Positions 54,764 through 63,667 of a stretch of DNA of 64,000 nt are shown here, in pieces. Below the pieces are notes generated by a model. That model had not been told where the DNA came from, did not search any database, and saw nothing but the letters and a program-made list of their open reading frames with translations. The stretch comes from Bradyrhizobium sp. LTSP849 (GTDB lineage Bacteria; Pseudomonadota; Alphaproteobacteria; Rhizobiales; Xanthobacteraceae), in assembly GCF_000938255.1 (NCBI RefSeq), contig NZ_JYMR01000013.1, positions 62,001 to 126,000 on the forward strand, in the 5' to 3' direction. A program made the position numbers and the translations under genes. The stretch's first letter is position 1; every line of letters begins with the position of its first letter.

Positions 54764-56053
54764 CTAATGCAGCCGCGCCTTGGCACGCGCCTTGGTCAAT
54801 CCTTCCGCAAAAGACACCGCCGTGTCCAGACCCCTGCCACTGCCCAATGCAACCACCGCAGGGCGGCTACGCGAAAGCAGTGCACGCGCTGCATCGCGGG
54901 TCGATTCGACGCTGACGGCGTCGATCCGGGCCACCAGCTCCTGCACCGTCTGTGGCCGCCCATAGGCCAGGACATGCCGGGCAAGCTGCTCGGCGCGCGA
55001 CGAGCAGCTCTCCAGCGCCATCAAGAGGCCCGCCTTCATCTGCGCCTTGGCGCGGGCGATCTCGGCCTCGGTCAGCGTCTCGACCGAATCATTCATGACG
55101 TCGATGACGACCTCCATCATCTCCGGCGCGTCGGCGGGATCGGTGCCGGTATAGAGGCCGAAGAAGCCGGTGTCGGTGTAGGGCGCGTGGAACGAATAGA
55201 TCGAGTAGCAGAGGCCGCGCTTCTCGCGCACCTCCTGGAACAGCCGCGACGACATCCCGCCGCCGAGGATGTTGGTGAAGACTTGCAGCGAGAACAGCGA
55301 CAGATCGTTCTGCGGCACGCCTTCCAGCGCCAGCGTCAGATGCGCCTGCTCGAGCTCGCGATGCACCACCTTGGTGCCACCCTTGCCGAACATGGCAGCC
55401 TGGGGCTTCGGCCCCGGCGTCCCCTCGAAACTTGCAAAGCGCTTTTCGACCTCGGCGACGACTTGCTTGTGATCGACGGCGCCGGCAGCCGCCACCACCA
55501 TGTCGGGCCCGCGATAATGCGTCGAGAGATAGCCGCGCAGCATGTCGCGGTTGAAGCCTTTCAGCGTCTTGGCGGTGCCGAGCAGCGAGCGGCCCATCGG
55601 CTGGTCGGGATAGCAGAGCTCGTTGAGATGCTCGAACACGACGTCGTCGGGTGTGTCCTGCGCAGCACCGATCTCCTGCACGATGACGTTCTTCTCGCGC
55701 TCGAGCTCTTCAGGCTCGAAGGCGGGATTGGCCAGGATGTCGGCGAGCACGTCGAGCGCCAGCGGCACGTCCGCCTTCATCACTCGCGCGTAATAGGACG
55801 TCGTCTCGGTCGAGGTGCCGGCATTGAGGTCGCCGCCAACGGCCTCGATCTCCTCGACGATCTCCCGCGAGGAGCGCCCTGTCGTGCCCTTGAAGGCCAT
55901 GTGTTCCAGGAGATGCGAGATGCCGTGCTCGTTCGGCTTCTCGTCGCGACCGCCAACGCCGGCCCAGACGCCGAGCGCGGCGGTCTCGAGGTGGGGCATG
56001 TTGTCGGTGACGACGGTCAGGCCGGAGGTAAGCTTGGAGATCTCGACGCTCAT
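54764..56053 (-). CDS. M16-family zinc peptidase (processing-peptidase-like)
   Basis: 429 residues from MSVEISKLTSG, the family-typical start. The inverted zinc motif HLLEH is at residues 47-51 (GISHLLEHMAFKGT), and the downstream catalytic Glu lies in the NAGTSTETTSYYARV/ERE region. The single-chain layout with two halves matches the mitochondrial-processing-peptidase-like M16B family. The start overlaps the thrC stop by 4 bp. Confidence 0.9.
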   Translation of the reverse strand: MSVEISKLTSGLTVVTDNMPHLETAALGVWAGVGGRDEKPNEHGISHLLEHMAFKGTTGRSSREIVEEIEAVGGDLNAGTSTETTSYYARVMKADVPLALDVLADILANPAFEPEELEREKNVIVQEIGAAQDTPDDVVFEHLNELCYPDQPMGRSLLGTAKTLKGFNRDMLRGYLSTHYRGPDMVVAAAGAVDHKQVVAEVEKRFASFEGTPGPKPQAAMFGKGGTKVVHRELEQAHLTLALEGVPQNDLSLFSLQVFTNILGGGMSSRLFQEVREKRGLCYSIYSFHAPYTDTGFFGLYTGTDPADAPEMMEVVIDVMNDSVETLTEAEIARAKAQMKAGLLMALESCSSRAEQLARHVLAYGRPQTVQELVARIDAVSVESTRDAARALLSRSRPAVVALGSGRGLDTAVSFAEGLTKARAKARLH

Positions 56054-57468
56054 CCGGCAACTCCCTGTTTCGCGGCGCGGCTGACCGACAGCACGAACCG
56101 CTCGACCTCGGCCTGATCGTTCTTCACCACCTTCATGTGTTCGGATTTGGTCATGAGACCGTCGAGCCATGCCGGCAGTAGCGGCCGCTGGCCGCAGGCG
56201 GCCTCCACGGCGTCCGGGAATTTGGCCGGATGGGCGGTGGAGAGCACAATGCTGGGCACGGTCGTATCGGTGGTGTCACGGTCGGCGACCGCGAGCGCGA
56301 CGGCCGTGTGGGGATCGACGAGCTCGCCCGACTCGCGCCAGGCGGCGCGGATCGCGGCCGCGGTCTCGGTCTCGTCGGCGCGGCCGGCATCGAACTCTCC
56401 GCGGATCGCAGCCAGCGTCGCGTCGGGCAGCACGAAGCGCCCGGACTGCTTGAGCGAGTCCATCAGCCGACGCACGCCGGCCGCATCGCGCTTGCCTGCT
56501 TCGAACAGCAGCCGCTCGAAATTCGAGGAGATCTGGATGTCCATCGACGGCGACGCGGTCGCGTGCACCTCGCGCACCTCGTAGATCCCGGTCTTGAGCG
56601 TGCGCGCGAGGATATCGTTGACGTTGGCGGCGATGCGAAGTGTCCGTATGGGAAGACCCATGCGCTTGGCGACATAGCCCGCAAAGATGTCGCCGAAATT
56701 GCCGGTCGGCACGATGAAATCCACCGCGCGCGCGGGCGCGCCGACGGCGACCGCCGACGTGAAGTAGTAGACCACCTGTGCGACGATGCGCGCCCAGTTG
56801 ATGGAATTAACACCGGACAGCGACGTCGCATCGCGGAAGCGATGATTGTTGAACATCCCCTTCACGTGCGCCTGGCAGTCGTCGAAATTGCCTTCGATGG
56901 CGAGCGCGTGGACATTGGCTGCGCCCGTCGTCGTCATCATGCGCTGCTGCACCTCGGAGATGCGGCCGTGTGGGAACAGCACGATGAGGTCGACATTCTC
57001 CAGCCCCGCGAACGCATCAACAGCGGCGCCGCCGGTGTCGCCGGAGGTCGCGACCACGATGGTGGTGCGCTGGCCGCGCTTGGCAAGCACATGATCCATC
57101 AGCCGCGAGATCAGCTGCATCGCGACGTCCTTGAAGGCGAGCGTCGGCCCGTGAAACAGCTCCAGCACGAATTGATGCGGCGACATCTGGCGCAGCGGCA
57201 CCACTGCCGGATGGCGGAAGGTCGCATAAGCCTCGTTCGCCATGCGGCCGAGCTCGGCGTCGGAAATCTCGCCCCCGACAAAGGGACGGATCACGTCGAC
57301 CGCGACCTCCCAATAGGGGCGGCCGAAGAAGCCCGCGATCGTCTCAGCCGAAAGCTGCGGCCAGGTGGCCGGCACATAGAGGCCGCCGTCGCGGGCAAGC
57401 CCGGTCAGCATCACGTCGCAGAAGCCAAGCTCGGGGGCTTCGCCCCGGGTCGAAATGTAACGAGTCAA
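56050..57468 (-). CDS. thrC: Threonine synthase
   Basis: 472 residues if begun at the TTG at 57468 (MTRYISTRGEAPELGFCDVML), which matches the family N-terminus and has GGAGGG four bases upstream; a TTG 12 bases earlier falls on that site. Pyridoxal phosphate Lys113 in TLAFKDVAMQL, SGDTGGAAVDAF and VPTGNFGDIFAGYVAK bind the cofactor. Makes threonine from O-phosphohomoserine. Overlaps the M16 peptidase start (ATGA). Confidence 0.93.
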   Translation of the reverse strand: MTRYISTRGEAPELGFCDVMLTGLARDGGLYVPATWPQLSAETIAGFFGRPYWEVAVDVIRPFVGGEISDAELGRMANEAYATFRHPAVVPLRQMSPHQFVLELFHGPTLAFKDVAMQLISRLMDHVLAKRGQRTTIVVATSGDTGGAAVDAFAGLENVDLIVLFPHGRISEVQQRMMTTTGAANVHALAIEGNFDDCQAHVKGMFNNHRFRDATSLSGVNSINWARIVAQVVYYFTSAVAVGAPARAVDFIVPTGNFGDIFAGYVAKRMGLPIRTLRIAANVNDILARTLKTGIYEVREVHATASPSMDIQISSNFERLLFEAGKRDAAGVRRLMDSLKQSGRFVLPDATLAAIRGEFDAGRADETETAAAIRAAWRESGELVDPHTAVALAVADRDTTDTTVPSIVLSTAHPAKFPDAVEAACGQRPLLPAWLDGLMTKSEHMKVVKNDQAEVERFVLSVSRAAKQGVAG

Positions 57469-57605
57469 ACTGCCCTCCAAAGGCCGGCCCAGCCTGAATC
57501 CGGGGCCTTAAGCCTTTGATTTCACGATGTTCCTAGTTTCTAGCCAGAGGCTTCCCGGCACCATAGAGTGTTTTGCGGCATCGGGAAACCGCTTCCCCGC
57601 CAACG

Positions 57606-57633
57606 AAAAAGGGCTGCGGCGATGCCGCAGCCC
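57606..57633 (-). terminator. Terminator-like hairpin upstream of thrC
   Basis: On the minus strand GGGCTGCGGC ATC GCCGCAGCCC is followed by TTTTT. It lies ~140 bp before thrC and would end any minus-strand transcript from 57634 onwards. It could end a small RNA or act as an attenuator. Confidence 0.6.
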
Positions 57634-57957
57634 CTCTTGGAAGGTCTGTCGTTGATGTGTGCAGACCCGGTTTTCGTCGTCGGGGTTGCCGCCCCCAGAA
57701 ATGGTTCGTTCGAGCTATCGTCGCCTGTCATGGGATCGTCAAGGACAAAAACGGCGCGCGCCGCCGAATGTTCCTGTTTTTCCCGATACACGTCGGCTGT
57801 GCTGACCATCCGACAGCCCCGCGCCCGACCACCTTGCCGCTTTTTCCCGATTGATCGCACAGGACGAGGAACGAACACCTCGTCGGCCCATTGTGTCGGC
57901 GGATGGTGTCAGCCGTCGTCCACGCATTGCCCGGACGCCCGGCCATGCCGATCCGTC
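57634..57957. other. Unexplained gap with no protein gene that I trust
   Basis: About 320 bp between the hairpin at 57606 and the one at 57958. Several short minus-strand frames exist but none has a good start and family match. The 536-bp gap 57469-58004 therefore holds only hairpins, and possibly an sRNA. Confidence 0.4.
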
Positions 57958-57995
57958 GGCCGAACCGGCTGCATCCTGGAGCAGCCGGTTCGGCC
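57958..57995. terminator. Strong hairpin after the response-regulator gene
   Basis: 15-bp perfect stem GGCCGAACCGGCTGC / GCAGCCGGTTCGGCC around eight bases, ending 9 bp from the response-regulator stop. No T-run on the minus strand, so it may protect the mRNA end or need Rho. Confidence 0.45.
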
Positions 57996-58004
57996 CCTGA
58001 CGGG

Positions 58005-58649
58005 TCAGTTCATCCCGATTTCCACCGCGATCCGGATCAGGTCGGAATGGTTCTTGGCGCCCAGCTTCTGCTTGAGCAGGGACGTGGTGTTGGCGACCGT
58101 CTTGTAGGAGATGCCGAGCGCCTCGGCGACCTCAACGATCTTGTTGCCACGCCCGAGCAGGCGGAGAATCTCGAGCTCCCGCGGCGTCATCTGCGAGGCC
58201 GGATTGGCCTTGATCGCGGCGCCCGAGAACGTCACGGCCTCCGCGAGCTGCGGCGAGATGAAATTGTCGCCTGCGACCACCTTGCGCACCGCCTTGAGCA
58301 GGATCCGGGGATCGTCGCCCTTGGAGACATAGCCCTGCGCACCCAACTCGACCGCGCGCACCACGAAAGCCGGATCGTCATTCATGCTGAACATGATGAT
58401 CTTGGCGTCCGGGTCGTCCTTGCGGATCCGGCGCATCAGCTCGAAACCGGAGACATCGGGCAGGCTGATGTCGATGACGGTGACGTCGGGGCGCTTGCTG
58501 ATATAGGCCCGGTGCCCGGATTTGGCGTCGCTTGCCTCGTCGATGCGGATCGAATGATCGGACGCAAACAGGGTACGACAACCTGAAAGCACCACGGGAT
58601 GGTCGTCGACGATCAGGACCCTGGTCGCCGGCTTGGCAGTATCTTGCAT
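58005..58649 (-). CDS. NarL/LuxR-type response regulator
   Basis: 214 residues. Receiver DDHPVVLSGC with phosphoacceptor Asp60 in VTVIDISLPD, SMNDDPAFV and Lys in GYVSKGD; C-terminal LuxR HTH MTPRELEILRLLGRGNKIVEVAEALGISYKTVANTTSLLKQKLG. Divergent from the kinase gene at 58716 (66 bp apart) and presumably its partner. Target unknown. Confidence 0.9.
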   Translation of the reverse strand: MQDTAKPATRVLIVDDHPVVLSGCRTLFASDHSIRIDEASDAKSGHRAYISKRPDVTVIDISLPDVSGFELMRRIRKDDPDAKIIMFSMNDDPAFVVRAVELGAQGYVSKGDDPRILLKAVRKVVAGDNFISPQLAEAVTFSGAAIKANPASQMTPRELEILRLLGRGNKIVEVAEALGISYKTVANTTSLLKQKLGAKNHSDLIRIAVEIGMN

Positions 58650-58715
58650 CGCGCGCTCACTTGTTCTCTGGACTCATAGACCGGCGGGAACAAATGGAAA
58701 GAGAGAATCCCGCAG

Positions 58716-60077
58716 ATGCGCGTTAGAATTGACCTAATGTGGCAACGACTCCCGTTCAGAACGCAACTGCTTCTTCCGCTGGGCGTCAGCTTCGCCGCCG
58801 CGCTGATCATGGGCGGCGTGCTGCTCCAGACCTTCGCGACCGGCCAGTTGGCCGACGAGAGCGAGCCGGGGCAGCGCTCGACCAGGATGGTCGCGGCCGC
58901 CCTCAACAACACCCTGCGGGCCTCCAACAATCCGCGGCAGACACTCGAGGCCTTTGTCCACTCCATGGACGCTGCCTCGGATATCCAATTCCGTTCTTTG
59001 GAGGCGGCTCCCGCCTCTCCCGCGGATGACGCCCTGCGCAACCCGCATGGCGTGCCACGATGGTTTGTCGACCTCCTCACCATCCCGGACGTGAATGCCG
59101 CATCACCGGTGATGATCAACGACAAGCGCGTCGGCGACATCGTGTTCCGGCCCGACCTGTCGGCCGACCTGTTCGAGAAATGGGTCGGCTTCCTGGCGTT
59201 GACCGGCCTCGTCGCCGTGCTGACGGGGTTCACCGGAATCATCGCCTATGTCTTCGCGGGATCGGCGCTGCGTCCCCTGCAAAATCTCGGCGAAGGGCTG
59301 ACGCGGATGCGCCGCGGGGACTATGCAAAGCCGATCCCGGTCGGCGGACCGCCGGAGATCCGGCAGAGCTGCGAGGAGGCCAATGCGCTCGCCGCAACGC
59401 TCGCGCAATTGAGCCAGGACAATCGCGAGCTGTTGCACCGGCTGGTGTCGCTCCAGGACGACGAACGGCGTGATCTCGCCCGCGAGATGCACGACGAGCT
59501 CGGTCCCCTGTTGTTCGGCATCCGCGCCGGCACGGTCGCATTGATCGAGGCCATGCCGCCGTCGGGACATCTCGGCAGTTCGGCACAAGACGTGCTGCGA
59601 TCGGTCGAGGCACTCCAGCAGACCAACCGCCGCATCCTCGACCGGCTGCGGCCGCTCTACATCGAGGAATTGGGGCTCGAGACCAGCGTGCAGACGCTGG
59701 TCCGGAATTTTCGCAGGCAGGCGCCGCATATCGGCCTGACCGCGACGATCGATCCTGATCTCAACGGGATCGAGGGGCCGCTGGCCCAGACCGTCTACCG
59801 CGTGATCCAGGAAGCGCTGACCAACGTGTTGCGCCACGCGAGAGCGAGCAACGCCCATGTGGAGGCAGCCATTGCCGGCGATACGCTCGCGGTCGAAGTC
59901 TCCGATGACGGCGGCGGCTTTCCCGCCGACAATGTCTTCGGCCGCGGTCTGACCGGCATGCACGAACGCGTGCGCGCGCTCAGCGGATCGCTGTCACTCC
60001 TGCGCGTGGACGAACGAACCTATGTGCGCTGCCGTTTGCCGGTCGGGGAGATCCGCGGCGCACCTGTATCCGGCTAG
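58716..60077 (+). CDS. NarX/UhpB-type sensor histidine kinase
   Basis: 453 residues; a second ATG at 58737 is possible. TM1 near residues 18-37, a periplasmic domain, TM2 near 163-185 (FLALTGLVAVLTGFTGIIAYVFAGSAL), HAMP, HisKA_3 with His259 in DLAREMHDELGPLLFGIRAG, and the HATPase (VIQEALTNVLRHARA, DDGGGFP, GRGLTGMHERV). Stop TAG is formed by the first bases of the repeat at 60074. Pairs with the divergent response regulator. Confidence 0.9.
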   Translation: MRVRIDLMWQRLPFRTQLLLPLGVSFAAALIMGGVLLQTFATGQLADESEPGQRSTRMVAAALNNTLRASNNPRQTLEAFVHSMDAASDIQFRSLEAAPASPADDALRNPHGVPRWFVDLLTIPDVNAASPVMINDKRVGDIVFRPDLSADLFEKWVGFLALTGLVAVLTGFTGIIAYVFAGSALRPLQNLGEGLTRMRRGDYAKPIPVGGPPEIRQSCEEANALAATLAQLSQDNRELLHRLVSLQDDERRDLAREMHDELGPLLFGIRAGTVALIEAMPPSGHLGSSAQDVLRSVEALQQTNRRILDRLRPLYIEELGLETSVQTLVRNFRRQAPHIGLTATIDPDLNGIEGPLAQTVYRVIQEALTNVLRHARASNAHVEAAIAGDTLAVEVSDDGGGFPADNVFGRGLTGMHERVRALSGSLSLLRVDERTYVRCRLPVGEIRGAPVSG

Positions 60078-60180
60078 AGCTTTTTCCGTTCCGATAGAAT
60101 CGGAACGGAAGCTCTAGATTTTTGTTTTGACGCGTTTTCTTCACGCGAACCGGTATCCACTTCGCTGGAAAACGCTCTAG
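60074..60180. repeat. Composite palindromic repeat spanning two convergent stops
   Basis: 107 bp. Left hairpin CTAGAGCTT...TTCCGTTCCGAT AGA ATCGGAACGGAAGCTCTAG, then a second part ending in GGAAAACGCTCTAG. Its terminal CTAG bases supply the TAG stop of the kinase (60075-60077) and of the SnoaL-like gene (60177-60179, minus strand). Common in Bradyrhizobium and Rhodopseudomonas. Confidence 0.75.
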
Positions 60181-60545
60181 CACGCACCGCAATCGTGCGA
60201 GCCCTGCCGCGCGGGCACGCAAAGCGTGCTGTGGATCTTGCCTTCCGGGCTGAAGCGAAACGAGGCGTGGATGCGCAATGCGCCCGCAACGGAATATTCG
60301 AGATCGATGCCGTGCGGCACCGGATTGATCTCTTCGAGACCGAAGCCCGCTGACGAGAAGGCGCTGAGCCTCGGCCCCCAATAGGTCTCGAGCTCACGCC
60401 GGCCGCGATAGAGGAAATGCGTGCCGTTGCACGTGCATTCGAGCTCGGCGTCATCGGCATAGAGGTCGAGCAGCGTCGCGAGGTCGCCTTTCCGGCAAGC
60501 ATCCACCCAATCGACGACAAGTCCCATCTGATCAAAATCGCGCAC
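60177..60545 (-). CDS. SnoaL-like/NTF2-family protein
   Basis: 122 residues if begun at the GTG at 60545; an internal ATG lies at 60527. The core is a SnoaL-like fold: VVDWVDACRKGDLATLLDLYADDAELECTCNGTHFLYRGRRELETYWGPRL, then FGLEEINPVPHGIDLEYSVAGALRIHASFRFSPEGKIHS. Function unassigned. Stop codon lies inside a repeat. Confidence 0.75.
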   Translation of the reverse strand: MRDFDQMGLVVDWVDACRKGDLATLLDLYADDAELECTCNGTHFLYRGRRELETYWGPRLSAFSSAGFGLEEINPVPHGIDLEYSVAGALRIHASFRFSPEGKIHSTLCVPARQGSHDCGAC

Positions 60546-60652
60546 GCCGAAAATCCTGTCTGCCGCGAAAAATCTGGAGGCGGCTTAGGATCACACTCGT
60601 GAATATGCGCTGAATAATAAAGCCCGGGCGATTCCGGGTTCCGTCCGGGAAC

Positions 60653-61417
60653 CTACGGGCTCGCTTCGCTCTGCCGCCGTCCCCTCACCCAGACCGCGAA
60701 GGCGATCAACAGGGCGCCTGCAAGCGTGAACCAGGTGATGGCGTATTGCAGATGGTCGTCCTTCAGATGCACGTCGAGCGAACCCGGACGCGGGATACCG
60801 TTCTCGGGCGCCGGCTGCTCCAGATCGATGTAGAACGGCGCGACCGCGCCCCAGCCGAGCGCGCTTGCGATCGCCTGATGATCGCGCACGAACCAGAGAC
60901 GCTTGTCGTGGTTCTCGGCCGGCGTGAGCCAGCCCGGTGCTTCCGGGAAGCGCAGATAGCCGGTGAGCGCGAGGGGCGCCCCGGTGACGAGCTTCTTCAC
61001 CGCGCGATCTTCGACGCCGCGATCCTGCATCGTGTTCTCGACGAAGCCCGCATCGATCACGACGATCTCCCCGCCCGGCAGCCGCGCCGGCAGGAAGGCC
61101 CAGGTGCCGGGGCCGGAGGCATCCTTGCGCACGGCCGAGCCGGGCGAATAAACCATCGCATCCGGCGAGGCCGCGTAGGTCGCGGTGAAATTGACGCGGC
61201 GGAACTCGTCGCGTGCGGCGTTCAGGCCGGCCCATTGCGCCGGCGGCGGCAGCGCGATCGGCGCCTCCGCGAGGCGCTCGGTGAGCGCGGCGATCAACTC
61301 GTGCTTGGCGGTGCGGCGCTGCAATTGCCAGACGCCAAGCGCGACGAAGGCCGCCGTCAGGAACAGCGTGAACAGCGCGAAGCCGGCCACGCGAGGCTTG
61401 CGCGCGGTCTCGTTCAT
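60653..61417 (-). CDS. SURF1-family cytochrome oxidase assembly protein
   Basis: 254 residues from MNETARKPRVAGF. Two terminal helices (FALFTLFLTAAFVALGVWQLQRR, and ITWFTLAGALLIAFAVWVRGR) with SURF1 landmarks GVWQLQRRTAKHELI, TGYLRFPEAPGW, WFVRDHQAIASALGWGAVAPFYIDLEQ. It helps insert heme a into aa3-type oxidase subunit I. It overlaps the DUF983 gene by 4 bp and lies in a minus-strand run with ctaE, ctaG and ctaB. Confidence 0.9.
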   Translation of the reverse strand: MNETARKPRVAGFALFTLFLTAAFVALGVWQLQRRTAKHELIAALTERLAEAPIALPPPAQWAGLNAARDEFRRVNFTATYAASPDAMVYSPGSAVRKDASGPGTWAFLPARLPGGEIVVIDAGFVENTMQDRGVEDRAVKKLVTGAPLALTGYLRFPEAPGWLTPAENHDKRLWFVRDHQAIASALGWGAVAPFYIDLEQPAPENGIPRPGSLDVHLKDDHLQYAITWFTLAGALLIAFAVWVRGRRQSEASP

Positions 61418-61815
61418 TTCGCGCGGTCGACCAACCGGCCCGGCGCCGCCTTGTGGTGGAATTGCAACGAGATCAACAGCGACTTCATGGCGCGCAGCGG
61501 CAGCAGCGTGGTGGCGAGGATCAGCGGCAGCCACAGCACCGCATGCAGCCAGTACGGCGGCTGGTACTTGACCTCGACGACGAGCGCACAGCCGACCACG
61601 ATCGCACCGGCCAGCATGATGATGAAGATCGCGGGGCCATCGCCGGTATCGATGAAGGCATAGTCGAGGCCGCAGCGGTCGCAGGCCGGCGCGAGCGTCA
61701 GGAAGCCCGCGTAGAGCTTACCCTTGCCACAACGCGGGCATTTGCAGGCAAGCCCGCGCAGCGCGCTTTGCAGGACGGTGGTCTCAGACTCGGAGGGGCC
61801 GGGCGTTTCGTTCAT
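61414..61815 (-). CDS. DUF983 protein
   Basis: 133 residues from MNETPGPSESE. CPRCGKGKLYAGFLTLAPACDRCGLDYAF gives two CxxC knuckles, then two membrane helices (AIFIIMLAGAIVVGCALVVEV, LHAVLWLPLILATTLLPLRAM). DUF983 genes usually lie between ctaE and SURF1 in alphaproteobacteria, as here. Role in oxidase biogenesis is inferred from position. Confidence 0.88.
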   Translation of the reverse strand: MNETPGPSESETTVLQSALRGLACKCPRCGKGKLYAGFLTLAPACDRCGLDYAFIDTGDGPAIFIIMLAGAIVVGCALVVEVKYQPPYWLHAVLWLPLILATTLLPLRAMKSLLISLQFHHKAAPGRLVDRAK

Positions 61816-61860
61816 GACGCGTAAGTCTATCACAGTTTCCGCCGAAGCCTCGGCCGCTGG

Positions 61861-61892
61861 AAAGCAAAAGGGCGGCCCTGCGGCCGCCCTTT
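61861..61892 (-). terminator. Terminator after ctaE
   Basis: 11-bp stem AAAGGGCGGCC / GGCCGCCCTTT (61867-61892) with loop CTGC, followed on the minus strand by a short T-rich run (TGCTTT). It partly separates ctaE from the DUF983-SURF1 pair. Confidence 0.7.
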
Positions 61893-61911
61893 CCGATTGA
61901 TCTATCGCGGC

Positions 61912-62769
61912 TCAGTGCGCGCCGTGGGCCATGGTCTCGGCGCCGTGTCCCCAGACATAGATGCAGAGGAACAGGAACAGCCAGACCACGTCGACGAAGT
62001 GCCAGTACCAGGCGGCGAACTCGAAGCCGAGGTGCTGCGTCGGCGTGAAGTGACCGGCATAGGTGCGCGCCAGGCACACGATCAGGAAGATCGTGCCGAC
62101 CAGCACGTGGAAGCCGTGGAAGCCGGTCGCCATGAAGAAGGTACCGCCGTAGACATTGCCGGCGAACGAGAACGCCGCATGGCTGTACTCGAAGGCCTGC
62201 ACGCAGGTGAAGGTCGCCCCCAACAGGATGGTGAGGATCAGGCCGTACTTCAGACCCTGGCGATCGTTCTCCAGCAGCGCATGGTGCGCCCAGGTAACCG
62301 TGGTGCCGGAGGTGAGCAGGATCAGCGTGTTCAGGAGCGGCAGGTGCCAGGGATCGAAAGTCTCGATGCCATGCGGCGGCCAGACGCCGCCGAACAGCGC
62401 TTCGCGGGTGGCGTGAACGGGATCACCGGGGAACAGCGCCGCGTTGAAATAGGCCCAGAACCAGGCGACGAAGAACATCACCTCGGAGGCGATGAACAGG
62501 ATCATGCCGTAGCGATGGCTGATCTGTACGACCCGGGTGTGGTCGCCCTTGTACTGGGCTTCCTTGATCACGTCGCCCCACCAGCTCGCCATGGTGTAGA
62601 GCACGCCGATGGTGCCGACACCGAAGATGATCGGCGCGGCCGAGATCATGTGGTGCATCCAGGTGATCGCGCCGACCGCCATGATGAAGGCCGAGACGGA
62701 GCCGACCGCCGGCCATGGAGAGGGATCGACCAGGTGATAGTCGTGATGCTTGCCTTGCGCGGTGGCCAT
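61912..62769 (-). CDS. ctaE: Cytochrome c oxidase subunit III
   Basis: 285 residues from MATAQGKHHDYHLVDPSPWPAVGS, the conserved start. Seven helices; family blocks FIASEVMFFVAWFWAYFN, WPPHGIETFDPWHLPLLNTLILLTSGTTVTWAHHAL, GFHGFHVLVGTIFL and HFVDVVWLFLFLCIYVWG. Part of aa3-type terminal oxidase; its subunit I and II genes would lie upstream, beyond the right edge. Confidence 0.95.
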   Translation of the reverse strand: MATAQGKHHDYHLVDPSPWPAVGSVSAFIMAVGAITWMHHMISAAPIIFGVGTIGVLYTMASWWGDVIKEAQYKGDHTRVVQISHRYGMILFIASEVMFFVAWFWAYFNAALFPGDPVHATREALFGGVWPPHGIETFDPWHLPLLNTLILLTSGTTVTWAHHALLENDRQGLKYGLILTILLGATFTCVQAFEYSHAAFSFAGNVYGGTFFMATGFHGFHVLVGTIFLIVCLARTYAGHFTPTQHLGFEFAAWYWHFVDVVWLFLFLCIYVWGHGAETMAHGAH

Positions 62770-62845
62770 TTCGGTCTCTCTCCTCAATCCCGTGCCTGTT
62801 CGGCACTTATCCCCTTTTCCGACCCCTGCAGCGTGAACCCGGCGG

Positions 62846-63490
62846 TCAGAGATTTCCCTTGCGTTTGTCGTCCTCGCTGGCTGCGAGCGGCTTCACCACC
62901 GGATCGCGCACCGGATAGAACGTGTAGGACAGCGTGATGGTGCCGAGCCCGTCATTGTCGTGGTCGTTGACGATCGACGGATCGACGTAGAACACGACGG
63001 GCATCTCCCGCTTCTCGCCGGGCGCCATGGTCTGCTCGGTGAAGCAGAAGCAGTTGATCTTCTGGAAATAGGAGCCGACCGTCAGCGGCGCGACATTGTA
63101 GGCGGCCTGGCCTGAGGTGGTGCGCGCGGCCTGATTGGTGACGGTGTAATAGATGGTGGTGACCTGGCCGATATTGACCTCGACTTCGGTCTGCTCCGGC
63201 TCGAACTTCCAGGGCAGGCCGGGCGCGACGTTGGCATCGAAGCGCACCGCAATTTTTCGCGCGATCGGGCCGGTCGCGGGTGCAGAGGTCGCGACCTGGG
63301 TCGTGCCGTTGAAGCCGGTGGCGCGGCAGAACCAATTGTAGAACGGCACCGCCGCGTAGGACGCACCGACCATCAACGCGACCAAGCCGCCGCAGAGCGA
63401 GGCGACCAGCGCGTCACGGCCCAAACCACGGCGCACCGCTACCGCTGCCTTGGGGGTCACGTCCTGCGATATAGTGGGCTCTCGATCCAT
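62846..63490 (-). CDS. ctaG: Cytochrome oxidase copper-assembly protein CtaG (Cox11)
   Basis: 214 residues from [11 protein letters not shown], with GAGAGAG just upstream; a GTG at 63499 is an alternative. One N-terminal helix, then a periplasmic copper-binding domain with CFCF in [11 protein letters not shown] (Cu(I) ligands). Delivers copper to CuB of subunit I. Upstream neighbour is the 54-residue gene at 63496. Confidence 0.93.
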   Translation of the reverse strand: MDREPTISQDVTPKAAVAVRRGLGRDALVASLCGGLVALMVGASYAAVPFYNWFCRATGFNGTTQVATSAPATGPIARKIAVRFDANVAPGLPWKFEPEQTEVEVNIGQVTTIYYTVTNQAARTTSGQAAYNVAPLTVGSYFQKINCFCFTEQTMAPGEKREMPVVFYVDPSIVNDHDNDGLGTITLSYTFYPVRDPVVKPLAASEDDKRKGNL

Positions 63491-63495
63491 CTCTC

Positions 63496-63660
63496 TCACA
63501 TTGGGCGAACTAGCACCGCTGGTCCCTTGACCATGGTGACGGCGAAGAACAGTACGACGAGCACGCCGAGCGCGAGCGCGATCGCAATCGAGCGCTGACG
63601 ACGGCTCTTCTTTTGCGCCTCGGTGAGGACGATTCCATCTGGCTCGGTTTTGTCAGCCAT
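63496..63660 (-). CDS. Small membrane protein (CoxF-like)
   Basis: 54 residues from [24 protein letters not shown], one helix ([22 protein letters not shown]), between ctaB and ctaG. Small proteins of this shape occupy the same position in Rhizobiales cta clusters. The start is 7 bp after the ctaB stop; the frame extends further upstream but only antisense to ctaB. Confidence 0.75.
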   Translation of the reverse strand: MADKTEPDGIVLTEAQKKSRRQRSIAIALALGVLVVLFFAVTMVKGPAVLVRPM

Positions 63661-63667
63661 CCCGTTC

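Noticed and set aside
57540..57878. 112-residue minus-strand frame in the thrC upstream gap
   Set aside because: Runs straight through the terminator-like hairpin, with no ribosome-binding site or family similarity that I can see.
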